A DNA stretch of 64,000 nucleotides from Allomuricauda sp. CP2A (GTDB taxonomy: Bacteria; Bacteroidota; Bacteroidia; Flavobacteriales; Flavobacteriaceae). The stretch spans positions 1 through 64,000 of the forward strand of contig NZ_LXTT01000117.1 of the NCBI RefSeq assembly GCF_001683915.1, given 5' to 3'. Position 1 is the stretch's first letter. Each line of letters begins with the position of its first letter. Below, piece after piece: positions 1-8,500 of this stretch. The position numbers were made by a program, and so were the translations under genes. The notes under the pieces are model-generated. The model made no database searches and had not been told where the DNA came from. It worked only from the letters and a program-made list of their open reading frames with translations.

Positions 1-21
1 ATTTGATATATAGCTTATGAA

Positions 22-67
22 GCTCATAACCCGAAGGTCACTGGTTCGAGTCCAGTCCCCGCTACTA
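22..67 (+). tRNA. 3' half of initiator tRNA-Met (CAU), 5' half absent: probable att-site scar
   Basis: From position 22 the sequence matches a tRNA 3' half: anticodon loop 23-29 with CAT at 25-27, 3' anticodon strand CCCGA at 30-34 (the CCC is the initiator hallmark), a perfect 5-bp T stem (40-44 with 52-56), acceptor strand CCCCGCT at 57-63 and discriminator A64, followed by CTA instead of an encoded CCA. The 5' anticodon strand should be TCGGG, but bases 18-22 read TGAAG and pair only at the two ends. The bases further left are AT-rich and do not resemble a D arm. A functional tRNA is therefore unlikely. The displaced 3' end is what site-specific integration into a tRNA gene leaves at the far border of an island. 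Missing context left of the window is the main uncertainty. Confidence 0.72.
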
Positions 68-76
68 AGTCAGAAG

Positions 77-99
77 CCGTTCAATTGAACGGTTTTTTT
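77..99 (+). terminator. Intrinsic terminator after the tRNA fragment
   Basis: A perfect 16-nt palindrome (CCGTTCAATTGAACGG, 77-92) is followed directly by seven T residues. It lies 10 nt after the tRNA 3' end and is most simply the original terminator of the tRNA gene, retained beside the 3' fragment. Confidence 0.75.
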
Positions 100-227
100 G
101 TTTCTACTAAAAGCTATTGAAAAATGGCCCCTCTACGTTCCCATATCCCTAAACATAGAAAAACCTGTATTTTTAAGGGGTTAGGTGGTATTTTGACAAT
201 ATTCTAAGCGACCCTTTTAGCCAATCA

Positions 228-1067
228 TCAGTTTTTCAACCTTACCCGGGCAAAAACTGGTAGATGGTCTGAAGGATATCTCAGGTCTTTGGAGTCGCTC
301 AAAATAGCACTTTTAAGCACCTCAATAGTATTAGGGGAAACAAAAATATAGTCGATTCTTCGTTCCACGGGTTTGGTGAAATCAAAGCCATTGAAAGTTC
401 CATTGGGCCCAAAAGCATCTTTCCCTGCCGCTATGTGGGCATCTTCCATTTCCCCTAAAATCACCTGAACGCCCGGGCTATCACTTTCCAGATTAAAGTC
501 GCCCATTAAGATTACAGCTAATCCATCTGGATTCAGCTCCTTAATTTTTTCGAGAATCAATTTGGAACTTTCTTCCCTAGCCTTCACCCCAACATGGTCA
601 AAATGGGTGTTGAAAACCATGAATTTGTTCCCATCTTCCTTATTTTCAAAAAGCCCGTAGGTGCAGATTCGTGGTAAAGCGGCATCCCATCCTTTGGATG
701 GAACCTCTGGCGTTTGCGACAACCAAAAGGTAGATTGTTCCAATACCTTCAGCTTTTTCGTATTGTAGAAAATAGCTGTAAACTCGCCTTGATCATCTCC
801 ATGGTCCCGTCCCACACCAAAATAGGTGTAATCTTGCAGGCCATCATCAATAGCCTTTAATTGGTGGGCAAGCCCCTCTTGGGTTCCAAAAATATCGGGG
901 GCGTAAAAATTTAGTTGTGCAATGAGAAAATCCTTGCGGTTATCCCAATGATTTGGTTTATCGTTAGGATTGTCATACCGAATATTATAGGAAATAACAT
1001 CTACGTTTTGACCATTAGCATTCAATAGGATGCCCAAAACAAATAGGATCAGTATGCTTTTTTTCAT
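228..1067 (-). CDS. Secreted endonuclease/exonuclease/phosphatase (EEP) family hydrolase
   Basis: This 279-residue protein has an N-terminal signal peptide ending near residue 20 (LLNANGQ). The metal-dependent EEP fold is recognisable from its motifs: N28 in SYNIRYD, E64 in GTQEG, H155 in NTHFDH, GDFN at 189-192, D239 in RRIDYIF and the terminal SDH at 266-268. All core catalytic positions are present, so it should be an active phosphodiesterase or phosphatase acting outside the cytoplasm. The substrate cannot be read from sequence; family members cleave nucleic acids, sphingolipids or inositol phosphates. It stands alone, divergent from the PQQ dehydrogenase, and is the first complete gene right of the tRNA scar. 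Confidence 0.9.
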   Translation of the reverse strand: MKKSILILFVLGILLNANGQNVDVISYNIRYDNPNDKPNHWDNRKDFLIAQLNFYAPDIFGTQEGLAHQLKAIDDGLQDYTYFGVGRDHGDDQGEFTAIFYNTKKLKVLEQSTFWLSQTPEVPSKGWDAALPRICTYGLFENKEDGNKFMVFNTHFDHVGVKAREESSKLILEKIKELNPDGLAVILMGDFNLESDSPGVQVILGEMEDAHIAAGKDAFGPNGTFNGFDFTKPVERRIDYIFVSPNTIEVLKSAILSDSKDLRYPSDHLPVFARVRLKN

Positions 1068-1364
1068 TGAATGAATATTTTCTTCGTTTTTTGTTTTTCT
1101 TTTGAGAATCTTTTAAACCCCTTGCAGGACACTATCAATAAACCGCAAGCTATCCATTTTTTGGTGTTTTTAGGTTACAATATCTTTATATTTTCATATT
1201 GGTTGCGGTCCATAAAAAACCCTCAATCTGAATCAAGATCGCCCAGATTTCCCAAATAAATTGTATTTTTCACACCGTAAAATACCTAGACGCCCTTAGG
1301 TGTTTTATTCCAGAGCAACGATAGAAAGGGCCAAAGCCATAAGAATGAATAATTCTAACAAACA
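1068..1364. other. Divergent intergenic region, no convincing gene
   Basis: This 297-nt AT-rich spacer separates two divergent genes and should hold both promoters. No clear TAnnTTTG box was found. A 62-codon plus-strand frame at 1071-1259 has no recognisable family and an unremarkable composition. A hairpin (1279-1288 with 1297-1306, 9 of 10 bp, followed by TTTTATT) lies downstream of that frame and about 60 nt before the PQQ gene; it could be an attenuator or the end of a short transcript. Confidence 0.5.
1279..1306 (+). terminator. Hairpin with T-rich tail upstream of the PQQ dehydrogenase
   Basis: AAAATACCTA (1279-1288) pairs with TAGGTGTTTT (1297-1306) with one G-T wobble, and a T-rich tract follows. 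It sits in the leader of the downstream gene with no clear upstream plus-strand gene, so it may end a short leader transcript or be a leader structure. Confidence 0.4.
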
Positions 1365-3602
1365 ATGCATGCACGTTTCTCTGCTACTTTTTTTACATCA
1401 TTAACTTTTTTTACAATCATTTTAGTAGTCGGATGTAGTTCCGAAAAAACCGAAAATCCACATACCACTTGGACACATTATGGCGGTTCCCCCGACCAGT
1501 CCCGATACTTTGAAGCTTCCGAGATCACCAAAGAAAATGTTGATGAAATGGAAGTTGCATGGGTCTACCCCACGGGGGATGAATTCAATTTCTTTAGTCC
1601 CATCATTGTGGATTCCACCATGTACGTCCTTGGAAAAAGCAATTCCCTTATTGCCCTAAATGCAAGGACAGGTGAAGAAATATGGATCCATGCCAATCTA
1701 AAGGGAATAACCCGAAGAGGTATCAATTACTGGGAAAGTCAGGATAAAAAGGACAAAAGATTACTGTTTACCTTGAACAATTCCCTACAGGCCATTGATG
1801 CCACTACGGGAAAATCGATCACGGATTTTGGGGATGGTGGTTATGTTGATCTTCGGAAAGATTTGGGCAGGGACCCATCGACCATTGTACGAATTCAAGC
1901 AATGATGCCCGGGGTCCTATATAACGATCTTCTCATTTTAGGTTCCTCAACCGGTGAAACCTATTTTTCCCCGCCCGGGCATATAAGGGCCTATAATGTG
2001 GTGACCGGGGAATTGGAATGGACTTTTCATACCATTCCCCATCCTGGAGAATATGGTTATGACACCTGGCCCAAAGAAGCCTATAAATATGTTGGGGGTA
2101 CCAATGCTTGGAGTGAAATATCGGTTGATGAAGAACGTGGCATCGCCTTTGTACCTCTTGGATCACCAACTTACGACTATTATGGTGCAGACCGGTTGGG
2201 GAGCAATCTCTTTGCCAACTCATTGGTTGCCTTGGATGCCCGTACCGGTGAACGTCTTTGGCATTTTCAAACCATTCACCACGACCTTTGGGATTACGAT
2301 CTTGCCAGTGCTCCGCAATTGCTTACGGTGAAACGTGGCGGCAAATCCATAGATGCGGTTGCCGTTGCCACCAAACAGGGTTTTGTTTTTGTTTTTGACC
2401 GTGTAACCGGCGAACCCATATTCCCCATTGAGGAAAAACCCTTTCCCCCGAGCAATATGCCCGGTGAAAAAGCTTGGCCAACACAACCCATACCTTCGCT
2501 TCCAAGTTTTACCAGACATGAAGTGAACCTTGATAATCTAAATCCCTATTTTCCGGATAGTATCAAGCAAGCATGGCATAAACGATTGGATTCTTCCAAA
2601 TCCCAGCTATATCTTCCTCCATCCGACAAATATGAAACAGTTGTGATGCCGGGAGCTTTGGGCGGGGTTAATTTTGGAAACACGGCCGGTGATCCATTCG
2701 ATGGGATCATGTACATCATGACCCAAGAATATGCTTCAACCTATCGATTGAACAAGGTTGAGCCTCCCAAGGAGGACCTTTCCCAAAATGATGTGGAAAG
2801 GGTACAGAACCTATATAGTTCTTCATGTATTGCCTGCCATGGACAAAACATGGAGGGTGGTGCAGGTCCCTCACTCTTGAACATTGGGCACCATATGAGG
2901 TACGATGACTTTAAGGAAATTGTGACAAACGGTCGTGGCCAAATGCCAGGACTGGTCCATGTGGATGAAGAATCCCTTAAGGCCTTGTTCAAATTTTTGG
3001 GTGGAAATCCTGTTAGCAATCCTTTTAGAAGAGGAAATACTGAAGAGAGCATTCCGGAAGGGCCTGTTGTGGCCTCAGGAGGTGTTGAGATGAGACCAGA
3101 TGCCCAAAGAGGTGCTCCCATGAAGGATTATCCGGAAGGCGCAGACCGTCCTGATGCACAATACACTACGGAATATGGACTGGATTGGCCTGCCCTTATT
3201 GACCCGCCTTGGTCATCCGTTGTAGCCTATGATCTTAACGAGGGTACCATTAAGTGGAAAAAACCTGTGGGAATCGATTCCCTTTATGCCAAAGGCGACC
3301 CCAGCAAAGGTGCTCCAGAGGGAGTCCGACGGAAAGGTTTGGTGGTTACTTCCACAGGATTGGTCTTTGCAACCGCAAAGGGTGCAAAATTGTACGCTTT
3401 TGACCAAGACACTGGAGAAACCTTATGGGAAACCACTATGAGCCACGAAACAAACGCCCAACCTAGTATGTACACCCTAAATGGCAAACAATACTTGGTT
3501 GTGAACGCCAATTCCAATTTTTTTCGAGGTACGTATGACCAGTCCAAGAAACCTGGCGCATTACCAAGAGGGTATGTGGTATATGCATTACCTGAAAAAT
3601 AA
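1365..3602 (+). CDS. PQQ-dependent dehydrogenase lipoprotein with inserted cytochrome c domain
   Basis: This 745-residue quinoprotein of the PQQ-dependent glucose/alcohol dehydrogenase type has a lipoprotein signal with lipobox VVGC (C24). The propeller starts at about residue 34 (WTHYGGSPDQSRY), with repeated tryptophan-docking motifs such as ALNARTGEEIW and ALDARTGERLWHF. A class I cytochrome c domain lies at roughly 475-545, with heme motif CIACH at 488-492 and a likely Met ligand in GRGQMPGL. The propeller then resumes to the C terminus (WSSVVAYDLNEGTIKW). The predicted role is periplasmic oxidation of a sugar or alcohol with electrons passed through the in-chain heme. PQQ synthesis genes are not in the window. 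It is followed 72 nt later by a secreted cupin protein, a possible partner. Confidence 0.88.
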   Translation: MHARFSATFFTSLTFFTIILVVGCSSEKTENPHTTWTHYGGSPDQSRYFEASEITKENVDEMEVAWVYPTGDEFNFFSPIIVDSTMYVLGKSNSLIALNARTGEEIWIHANLKGITRRGINYWESQDKKDKRLLFTLNNSLQAIDATTGKSITDFGDGGYVDLRKDLGRDPSTIVRIQAMMPGVLYNDLLILGSSTGETYFSPPGHIRAYNVVTGELEWTFHTIPHPGEYGYDTWPKEAYKYVGGTNAWSEISVDEERGIAFVPLGSPTYDYYGADRLGSNLFANSLVALDARTGERLWHFQTIHHDLWDYDLASAPQLLTVKRGGKSIDAVAVATKQGFVFVFDRVTGEPIFPIEEKPFPPSNMPGEKAWPTQPIPSLPSFTRHEVNLDNLNPYFPDSIKQAWHKRLDSSKSQLYLPPSDKYETVVMPGALGGVNFGNTAGDPFDGIMYIMTQEYASTYRLNKVEPPKEDLSQNDVERVQNLYSSSCIACHGQNMEGGAGPSLLNIGHHMRYDDFKEIVTNGRGQMPGLVHVDEESLKALFKFLGGNPVSNPFRRGNTEESIPEGPVVASGGVEMRPDAQRGAPMKDYPEGADRPDAQYTTEYGLDWPALIDPPWSSVVAYDLNEGTIKWKKPVGIDSLYAKGDPSKGAPEGVRRKGLVVTSTGLVFATAKGAKLYAFDQDTGETLWETTMSHETNAQPSMYTLNGKQYLVVNANSNFFRGTYDQSKKPGALPRGYVVYALPEK

Positions 3603-3674
3603 ATCAGGATCCAACAAATACAACTATCATTCAACACTAATATAATCGAATTACAAACCAAAACATTCAGTATC

Positions 3675-4880
3675 ATGAGAGCACTTATTGCCATCATTTT
3701 AATACTAGTAACAGGCGGTCTTTCGGCGCAGTCGATACAGGACCGTGTTATCCACAACGACCCATCAACCTATAGGAATTTAACCGATGTACATGCTGGT
3801 GCGGGCAGTATGGGATTCACCCAACTCATTGGCCGGAACGATCTATCCACCAATTTCCTTTATCTGCACACAGGCACCATTGCCGGCAAATCTGGGATTG
3901 GCCATCATTTTCATCACAGCATAGAGGAAATGTATGTTCTTCTTTCGGGAGAGGCTGAGTTTACCATCAACGGTAGAACCTCAAAAATTAAAGCACCGGC
4001 CCTTGTTCCTTGTAAAATGGGTGATTCACATGCTATTTACAATACAACGGACCAACCTGTACAATGGCTCAATTTTGCGGTCAGCACTGTTAAGGCTCGT
4101 GGTGATGCTTTTGATTTGGGCGATGACAGAGTGGGTGCAACCCTTGACCCTATTCCTGCTTTTGTTTCCGGGAAATTGGATAAGGAATTGCTTAAACCCG
4201 AAAGAACACCCTATGTAGGAAAAGGGGTGTCGTACCGACGCGTATTGGGGCCCGAAGTTTTCTCAACGGATTGGAGCTACGTAGACCATTTGACCATTCC
4301 TTCTGGAACCAAGACCGATCCTTACCAACTTGAAGGCATGGAAGCCGTTTATTACGTCATCAACGGGTCGGGTACGGTAACAGCCGATGGCAAATCCGGT
4401 ACATTTGGCAAGGACGATGCATTTTATGGAAGGATTGGAGAAAACATCACGCTGGAAAATACAGGCAATGAAACCGTGGAATTGCTGATCATTGGAATCT
4501 CAGCATCAAAGAAATGGGACATTAAAAAGCCATTAAAAGAGCCAAAGGCCATGGTCTTGGAAATGGATTTTGTGGTTGAAAAGAAAAATGCCCAAGCCTT
4601 TGAGGAAATGTACTATTCCATTTATGTACCCGCTATGATCGTTCAGGACGGGTATTTAAGTTCGAAACTAATGCGTTTGTACTCGCCAGATCAAGCCAAG
4701 GAAATTGAAGCGGAACCCACCACGTACAATTATCAGATCCTCATCTCTTTTGAAACTGAGGAAAAACGACGGAAATGGGTGGCGAGCGACCAGCATCAGA
4801 TTGCATGGCCTGCCGCAACATCCCTGGCCAAAGAATTCAAATGGCGTGGCTATCATGTCATGGGTGATGATGACCAATAA
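3675..4880 (+). CDS. Secreted double-cupin protein with C-terminal dimeric alpha/beta-barrel-like domain
   Basis: This 401-residue protein has a signal peptide (about 1-19, ending GLSAQ). The first cupin (about 40-140) has the motif GHHFHHSIEE at 76-85, giving histidines and a glutamate for a metal site. The second cupin (about 195-280) has a degenerate version around LEGMEAVYYVINGSGTV, with few obvious metal ligands. Residues about 290-395 (from MVLEMDFVVEKKNAQAF, with SFETEEKRRKWV) resemble the ABM-type ferredoxin-like fold. A two-cupin plus ABM-like architecture is unusual. Co-orientation with the PQQ dehydrogenase suggests a shared carbohydrate or aldehyde pathway, but the reaction is unknown. 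Confidence 0.75.
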   Translation: MRALIAIILILVTGGLSAQSIQDRVIHNDPSTYRNLTDVHAGAGSMGFTQLIGRNDLSTNFLYLHTGTIAGKSGIGHHFHHSIEEMYVLLSGEAEFTINGRTSKIKAPALVPCKMGDSHAIYNTTDQPVQWLNFAVSTVKARGDAFDLGDDRVGATLDPIPAFVSGKLDKELLKPERTPYVGKGVSYRRVLGPEVFSTDWSYVDHLTIPSGTKTDPYQLEGMEAVYYVINGSGTVTADGKSGTFGKDDAFYGRIGENITLENTGNETVELLIIGISASKKWDIKKPLKEPKAMVLEMDFVVEKKNAQAFEEMYYSIYVPAMIVQDGYLSSKLMRLYSPDQAKEIEAEPTTYNYQILISFETEEKRRKWVASDQHQIAWPAATSLAKEFKWRGYHVMGDDDQ

Positions 4881-5560
4881 GCCCGATTAAAAGTCAAGGT
4901 ATAGGATATGCCCCAAGCTGAGGGCAGCTTACAAGTATTGCAAAAAGCCTTCCATATTGGTGCGTATCCTATATACTTTATTATCATGGCTCACCCTGTA
5001 GAGCGTCTTCATATCCTCTCCGCCAAAGCAAAGACTTACCAGAAAACCGGGCAAGTTGATTATTCCCACGTAATTTCCTTTAGAATTAAATATCTGAACA
5101 CCCTAATAGATAGCCATATAAATATTGGCTGGAATTAAGCATTTTGTTGCATCTCTGGAGGTCTAAAAAGCACCAAAAGTTTGAATTTGTCAGGTTGAGC
5201 CTTCGTCTATGCTCAGGATAAACTAAAGTCGAAACCCATTGATTATTAGTATTCTTTAGGTTCTCGACTGCGCCTGTCTGCCGACAAAGGCAGGCTCGAA
5301 CTGACAGATAACGCGCTTTTTGGACACCCTCATTTTTTCAGTAAAGAGCAAAAAAACACGCTAGGAAAGGAAGCAATTGGGCAAACGAATTTCAGATTCC
5401 CCTTTTAGGGTATTGATGTGGATTTTACCTGAAATCTGCCTCCTTTTTCGTCTAAGCATTAGTTTATTACCCAATAGTTATACTATATTATCCACAAAAT
5501 TGTACGAATGGAAAAATGTTAGTACTTTTTTACAAAGAAACTGCAAATATCCTCCGAAAA
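4881..5560. other. Long intergenic region carrying a MITE-like repeat
   Basis: This is a 680-nt gap between the cupin gene and the AraC gene. The stretch 4881-5150 shows no convincing gene; short frames there have no family features. A structured repeat occupies about 5156-5331. The remainder (5332-5560) is AT-rich and should contain the AraC promoter, but no consensus TAnnTTTG box was seen. Confidence 0.6.
5156..5331. repeat. MITE-like intergenic repeat, copy A
   Basis: The core 5189-5305 is nearly identical to the core at 59421-59516 and in the same orientation. It is bounded by imperfect inverted repeats beginning GTCAG and ending CTGAC. The outer arms (left 5162-5188, right 5306-5327) end in an imperfect TIR with an AAAAAGC/GCTTTTT core. 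Relative to copy B the two arms are exchanged and inverted: the left arm matches the complement of the right arm of B in 26 of 27 bases. Copy A also carries a 22-nt nested insertion at about 5274-5295 that can form a CTGCC/GGCAG hairpin. No coding capacity is present. Confidence 0.8.
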
Positions 5561-6439
5561 ATGAAAATTCTCCCTTTTAAAATTCCCAAACCTGAGCAAG
5601 AGGCTTTGGTCTACCAAGAAGATTCTGGCATTATTTTCTACGACAAACTGCATCAACATGAAGAAATTCAGATAAGCTACATTGTTTCTGGCGAGGGATC
5701 TATTGTGGTTGGTGACACCATTAGCGATTTTAAAGCCAACGATATCCTTGTTATTGGTGAAAACGTTCCCCACGTTTTTAGGAGTGATTCAAAAGCATCC
5801 TCCAAATCGATTATGTACACCTTGTTCTTTACAAAGGAGTCATTTGGAAAAGAATTTTTTACGCTTTCCGATATGACAAGACTTCAAAACTTTTTTGAGG
5901 AATCTGGGTATGGCATGAAAATCCTATCTGAGAGTGAACGGCTTGGTTTACTTTTTGACAACTTAAAAAACCAAAGTCGAATCCAGCGTATCGCCACACT
6001 ATTGAATATACTGGATATTATGATTTCTTCCGACAAGCAGCCTTTATCCACATTTGTCTATCGCAAAAAATACACGGAAGATGAAGGCAATCGTATGAAC
6101 AACGTCATAGATTATGCCTTGAGCAATTTTCACGAACCCTTCTCTTTGGAAATGGTAGCGGAAAAGGCGAGTATGAGCAAAAATGCATTTTGTCGCTACT
6201 TTAAAAAGAGGACCAACAAGACCTTTTTCCAATTCTTGATAGAAATTAGAATTGAACATGCATGCAGACTGCTTTTTAAGGACAACGATCTTCCCATTTC
6301 GGAAGTCTCTGAACAATGTGGTTTTTTGAACATTGCCAATTTTAATCGAAAATTCAAGGAACTTAAGGGCGTAACCCCGACCCAGTACCGAAAATTCACC
6401 ATAGAAAAGTGGCGGGACAGATACTCCATATCTGCCTAG
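5561..6439 (+). CDS. AraC-family transcriptional regulator with N-terminal cupin
   Basis: This protein has 292 residues from the ATG at 5561. An upstream in-frame ATG at 5516 would add 15 residues, but homologous AraC proteins typically begin near MKILPFKIPKPE, so the later start is preferred. The N-terminal half is a cupin-like effector-binding barrel (HQHEEIQISYIVSGEGSI, then ILVIGENVPHVF). The C-terminal 100 residues hold the two AraC helix-turn-helix motifs (FSLEMVAEKASMSKNAFCRYFKKRT and ISEVSEQCGFLNIANFNRKFKE). It is probably a ligand-responsive activator of nearby catabolic genes such as the PQQ/cupin pair. No operator could be assigned. Confidence 0.88.
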   Translation: MKILPFKIPKPEQEALVYQEDSGIIFYDKLHQHEEIQISYIVSGEGSIVVGDTISDFKANDILVIGENVPHVFRSDSKASSKSIMYTLFFTKESFGKEFFTLSDMTRLQNFFEESGYGMKILSESERLGLLFDNLKNQSRIQRIATLLNILDIMISSDKQPLSTFVYRKKYTEDEGNRMNNVIDYALSNFHEPFSLEMVAEKASMSKNAFCRYFKKRTNKTFFQFLIEIRIEHACRLLFKDNDLPISEVSEQCGFLNIANFNRKFKELKGVTPTQYRKFTIEKWRDRYSISA

Positions 6440-6511
6440 GAATTTCATGGATTTTCTGTCTTCCAATAAATCAGAGGGAGATAAAACCGAATGTAAACAT
6501 TAGCCACCATT

Positions 6512-8287
6512 TCATTGTTTTGGTGGATCGTAGAACTTCCATTTGGCCTTATAGTTTTTGCTGATTTTCTGATCGGTCATAATGGCCTTGATCATCTCAA
6601 CAGGCATGGCATTCATGGTAATGATCCTGTCATGGAATTCCTTGTCGGTCATTTTTCCACTTTCAACAAGCTCTTTATGCAAAGCATAAAACTGACGGCC
6701 TCCTGTTAAGTACGCCAACTGGTACAACGGTGGATAGTTGCCCACAAAAGAGCGTCTTACCTCTCCCTCTGCATTGGCACGTTCATGTCCGACACGATCT
6801 ACCAAAAAGTCGATACATTCCTGAGGTGTCCATTTTCCCAAATGATAATTCAGTGAGAAAATAATACGTGCACAACGGTGCATGTGCCAGAAAAGCATTC
6901 CTATGCGGTCTTCCGGACCTTGTGGAAAGCCTTTGTCCCACAAGAGAAGCTCCCAATACAATGCCCATCCTTCTGTCCAAAATGGCGTCTTGAAATTGCG
7001 ATAGGTACGGTAACGACTGTTCATGAATCCTTGGAGGTTATGTCCTGCAATCAATTCGTGGTGTACGGTTGCCATTGAAAAATGGGGGTTGTTTCCCCGC
7101 ATGCTCATCATTCGTTGCTCATAGGTCATGGCATCGGTGGGGTATGAAATGGTGATGGAGGTGCCACCGGTAAAAAATGGATTTACCAACTGGCGCTCAG
7201 GTGACATCATTTGCATACCCCAAACTTCTTCAGCCAAGGGGGGAACCGTAATTAAATCGTTCTTTTTTAGGAAATCGACTGCTTCATTGTACAAACGAAG
7301 AATCATCTCGGGTTGTTTACCAGGTTCCACGTAGGCATTCTTCACCTTTTCCTGGGCAGCTTTCCAATCATCGCCAAATCCCATTTCCCGTGATGCCTTA
7401 AGCAGTTCGGCATCGCACCATGCAAATTCTTCATTGGCCAATTCTATCAGTTCTTCGGGAGTATAATCTATCATTTCATACTCAAGCTGTTTCATCAGCT
7501 CTTCCCTACCCACTGGGTTGCCAACAATTCCACTTTCATCAACAGGTTTCCCCTTGTCAATCTTGTTTTTGAACACTTCGGCATACGCATCAAAACTGGT
7601 GCCCATGGATTCATATACCGTAGGCATCCACCATGTGAAAAGCGGATCGTAACCATTGTAAAATGAGTACACATTTTCAGCGGAACTTTTCAAATCCTCA
7701 ATAACACGTAAAGCTTCTTCAACCTCATCCTTGCCCAGGGAAGTCACTCCTTCAAGTTGACCTTTCAAAGTCTCCATCTGTGCCACAACATCATTCCATT
7801 CTTTGGCCATTTTAGTGGCATCGGGCTGGTGTCCCCTTCTTCTGGCCTTTAAGTAGGAATAAATTTTATCGGAAAACGGAAACCATTTTTTAATTTTTTG
7901 ATACACCGCTTCCTGTTCTTCGGCCTCGGCGTTTTCCATTTCCAGGTCTCTTTTGAACAAAACATAATCGGCCTTACATTCTTGGGACAGTGCATTAAAA
8001 TCCAGTTCTTGCAATTTTGCCAAATAGTCGTTTCTCAATTTGGTCATTCTTTCCCGACGCTCTGGGGAGCCTCCCGGATCAAACGTTCTTCCCCAGCGTC
8101 CACTTGCTCCGGGCGCATAAAAACGAACCAATGCACTCTGGTCTGCACTGTACTTGGTCATTAAATCTGGCATTTCCTCACAAGGCACAAACAAGGCAAC
8201 TTCTTGGGACTGTGCGTTCAAGGACATTGAAATCGAACCCATCAATAGCATAGCAGAGGCAATCCCCAACATTTTATTATTTCTCAT
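6512..8287 (-). CDS. Secreted DUF885 family metallopeptidase-like protein
   Basis: This 591-residue protein has a signal peptide ending near residue 26 (MSLNAQ). The domain is DUF885, a gluzincin-like family of predicted zinc peptidases. The diagnostic motif reads HHELIAGHNLQ with H410, E411 and H416, whereas the family usually has a proline before the GH. The charged helical N-terminal half and the YRTYRNFKTPFWTEGWALYWE segment downstream of the motif are typical. It probably hydrolyses peptides in the periplasm or on the cell surface. It stands alone, transcribed toward the AraC gene (convergent). Confidence 0.85.
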   Translation of the reverse strand: MRNNKMLGIASAMLLMGSISMSLNAQSQEVALFVPCEEMPDLMTKYSADQSALVRFYAPGASGRWGRTFDPGGSPERRERMTKLRNDYLAKLQELDFNALSQECKADYVLFKRDLEMENAEAEEQEAVYQKIKKWFPFSDKIYSYLKARRRGHQPDATKMAKEWNDVVAQMETLKGQLEGVTSLGKDEVEEALRVIEDLKSSAENVYSFYNGYDPLFTWWMPTVYESMGTSFDAYAEVFKNKIDKGKPVDESGIVGNPVGREELMKQLEYEMIDYTPEELIELANEEFAWCDAELLKASREMGFGDDWKAAQEKVKNAYVEPGKQPEMILRLYNEAVDFLKKNDLITVPPLAEEVWGMQMMSPERQLVNPFFTGGTSITISYPTDAMTYEQRMMSMRGNNPHFSMATVHHELIAGHNLQGFMNSRYRTYRNFKTPFWTEGWALYWELLLWDKGFPQGPEDRIGMLFWHMHRCARIIFSLNYHLGKWTPQECIDFLVDRVGHERANAEGEVRRSFVGNYPPLYQLAYLTGGRQFYALHKELVESGKMTDKEFHDRIITMNAMPVEMIKAIMTDQKISKNYKAKWKFYDPPKQ

Positions 8288-8462
8288 TCCGATAGTTAGT
8301 TTGGTTTAAAAAATATGCAATTCCACAATAAAACAACCCTTACAATGCCATTGTATGAGTCATTTTAGGCATCGCTAAAACTTCTGTACTCTTAAATCAC
8401 TTTAAAGGTATTGTAGATTTCCCCTAATACATAATAACATATTAACTGTAATTGATATTATG

Positions 8463-8495
8463 TTGTCTAATGTGGGATTACGGGGCATACCTTTG
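8463..8495 (+). promoter_or_regulatory. Bacteroidota-type promoter of the small RNA candidate
   Basis: TTG at 8463-8465 and a perfect -7 box TACCTTTG at 8488-8495 are 22 nt apart. The expected start is near 8501. The box points away from both flanking genes, which lie on the minus strand. Confidence 0.5.
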
Positions 8496-8500
8496 ATATT

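Noticed and set aside
1-100. Complete functional tRNA-Met
   Set aside because: The 5' anticodon strand and upstream bases do not pair with the 3' half, so only the 3' half is claimed.
1071-1259. 62-codon plus-strand frame as a gene
   Set aside because: It has no recognisable family or signal, sits in a divergent promoter region and contains no supporting promoter or composition bias; kept only as a low-interest leader possibility.
4908-5138. 76-codon plus-strand frame upstream of the MITE copy A
   Set aside because: No family, no promoter and an unbiased composition; it appears to be a chance frame in an intergenic region.
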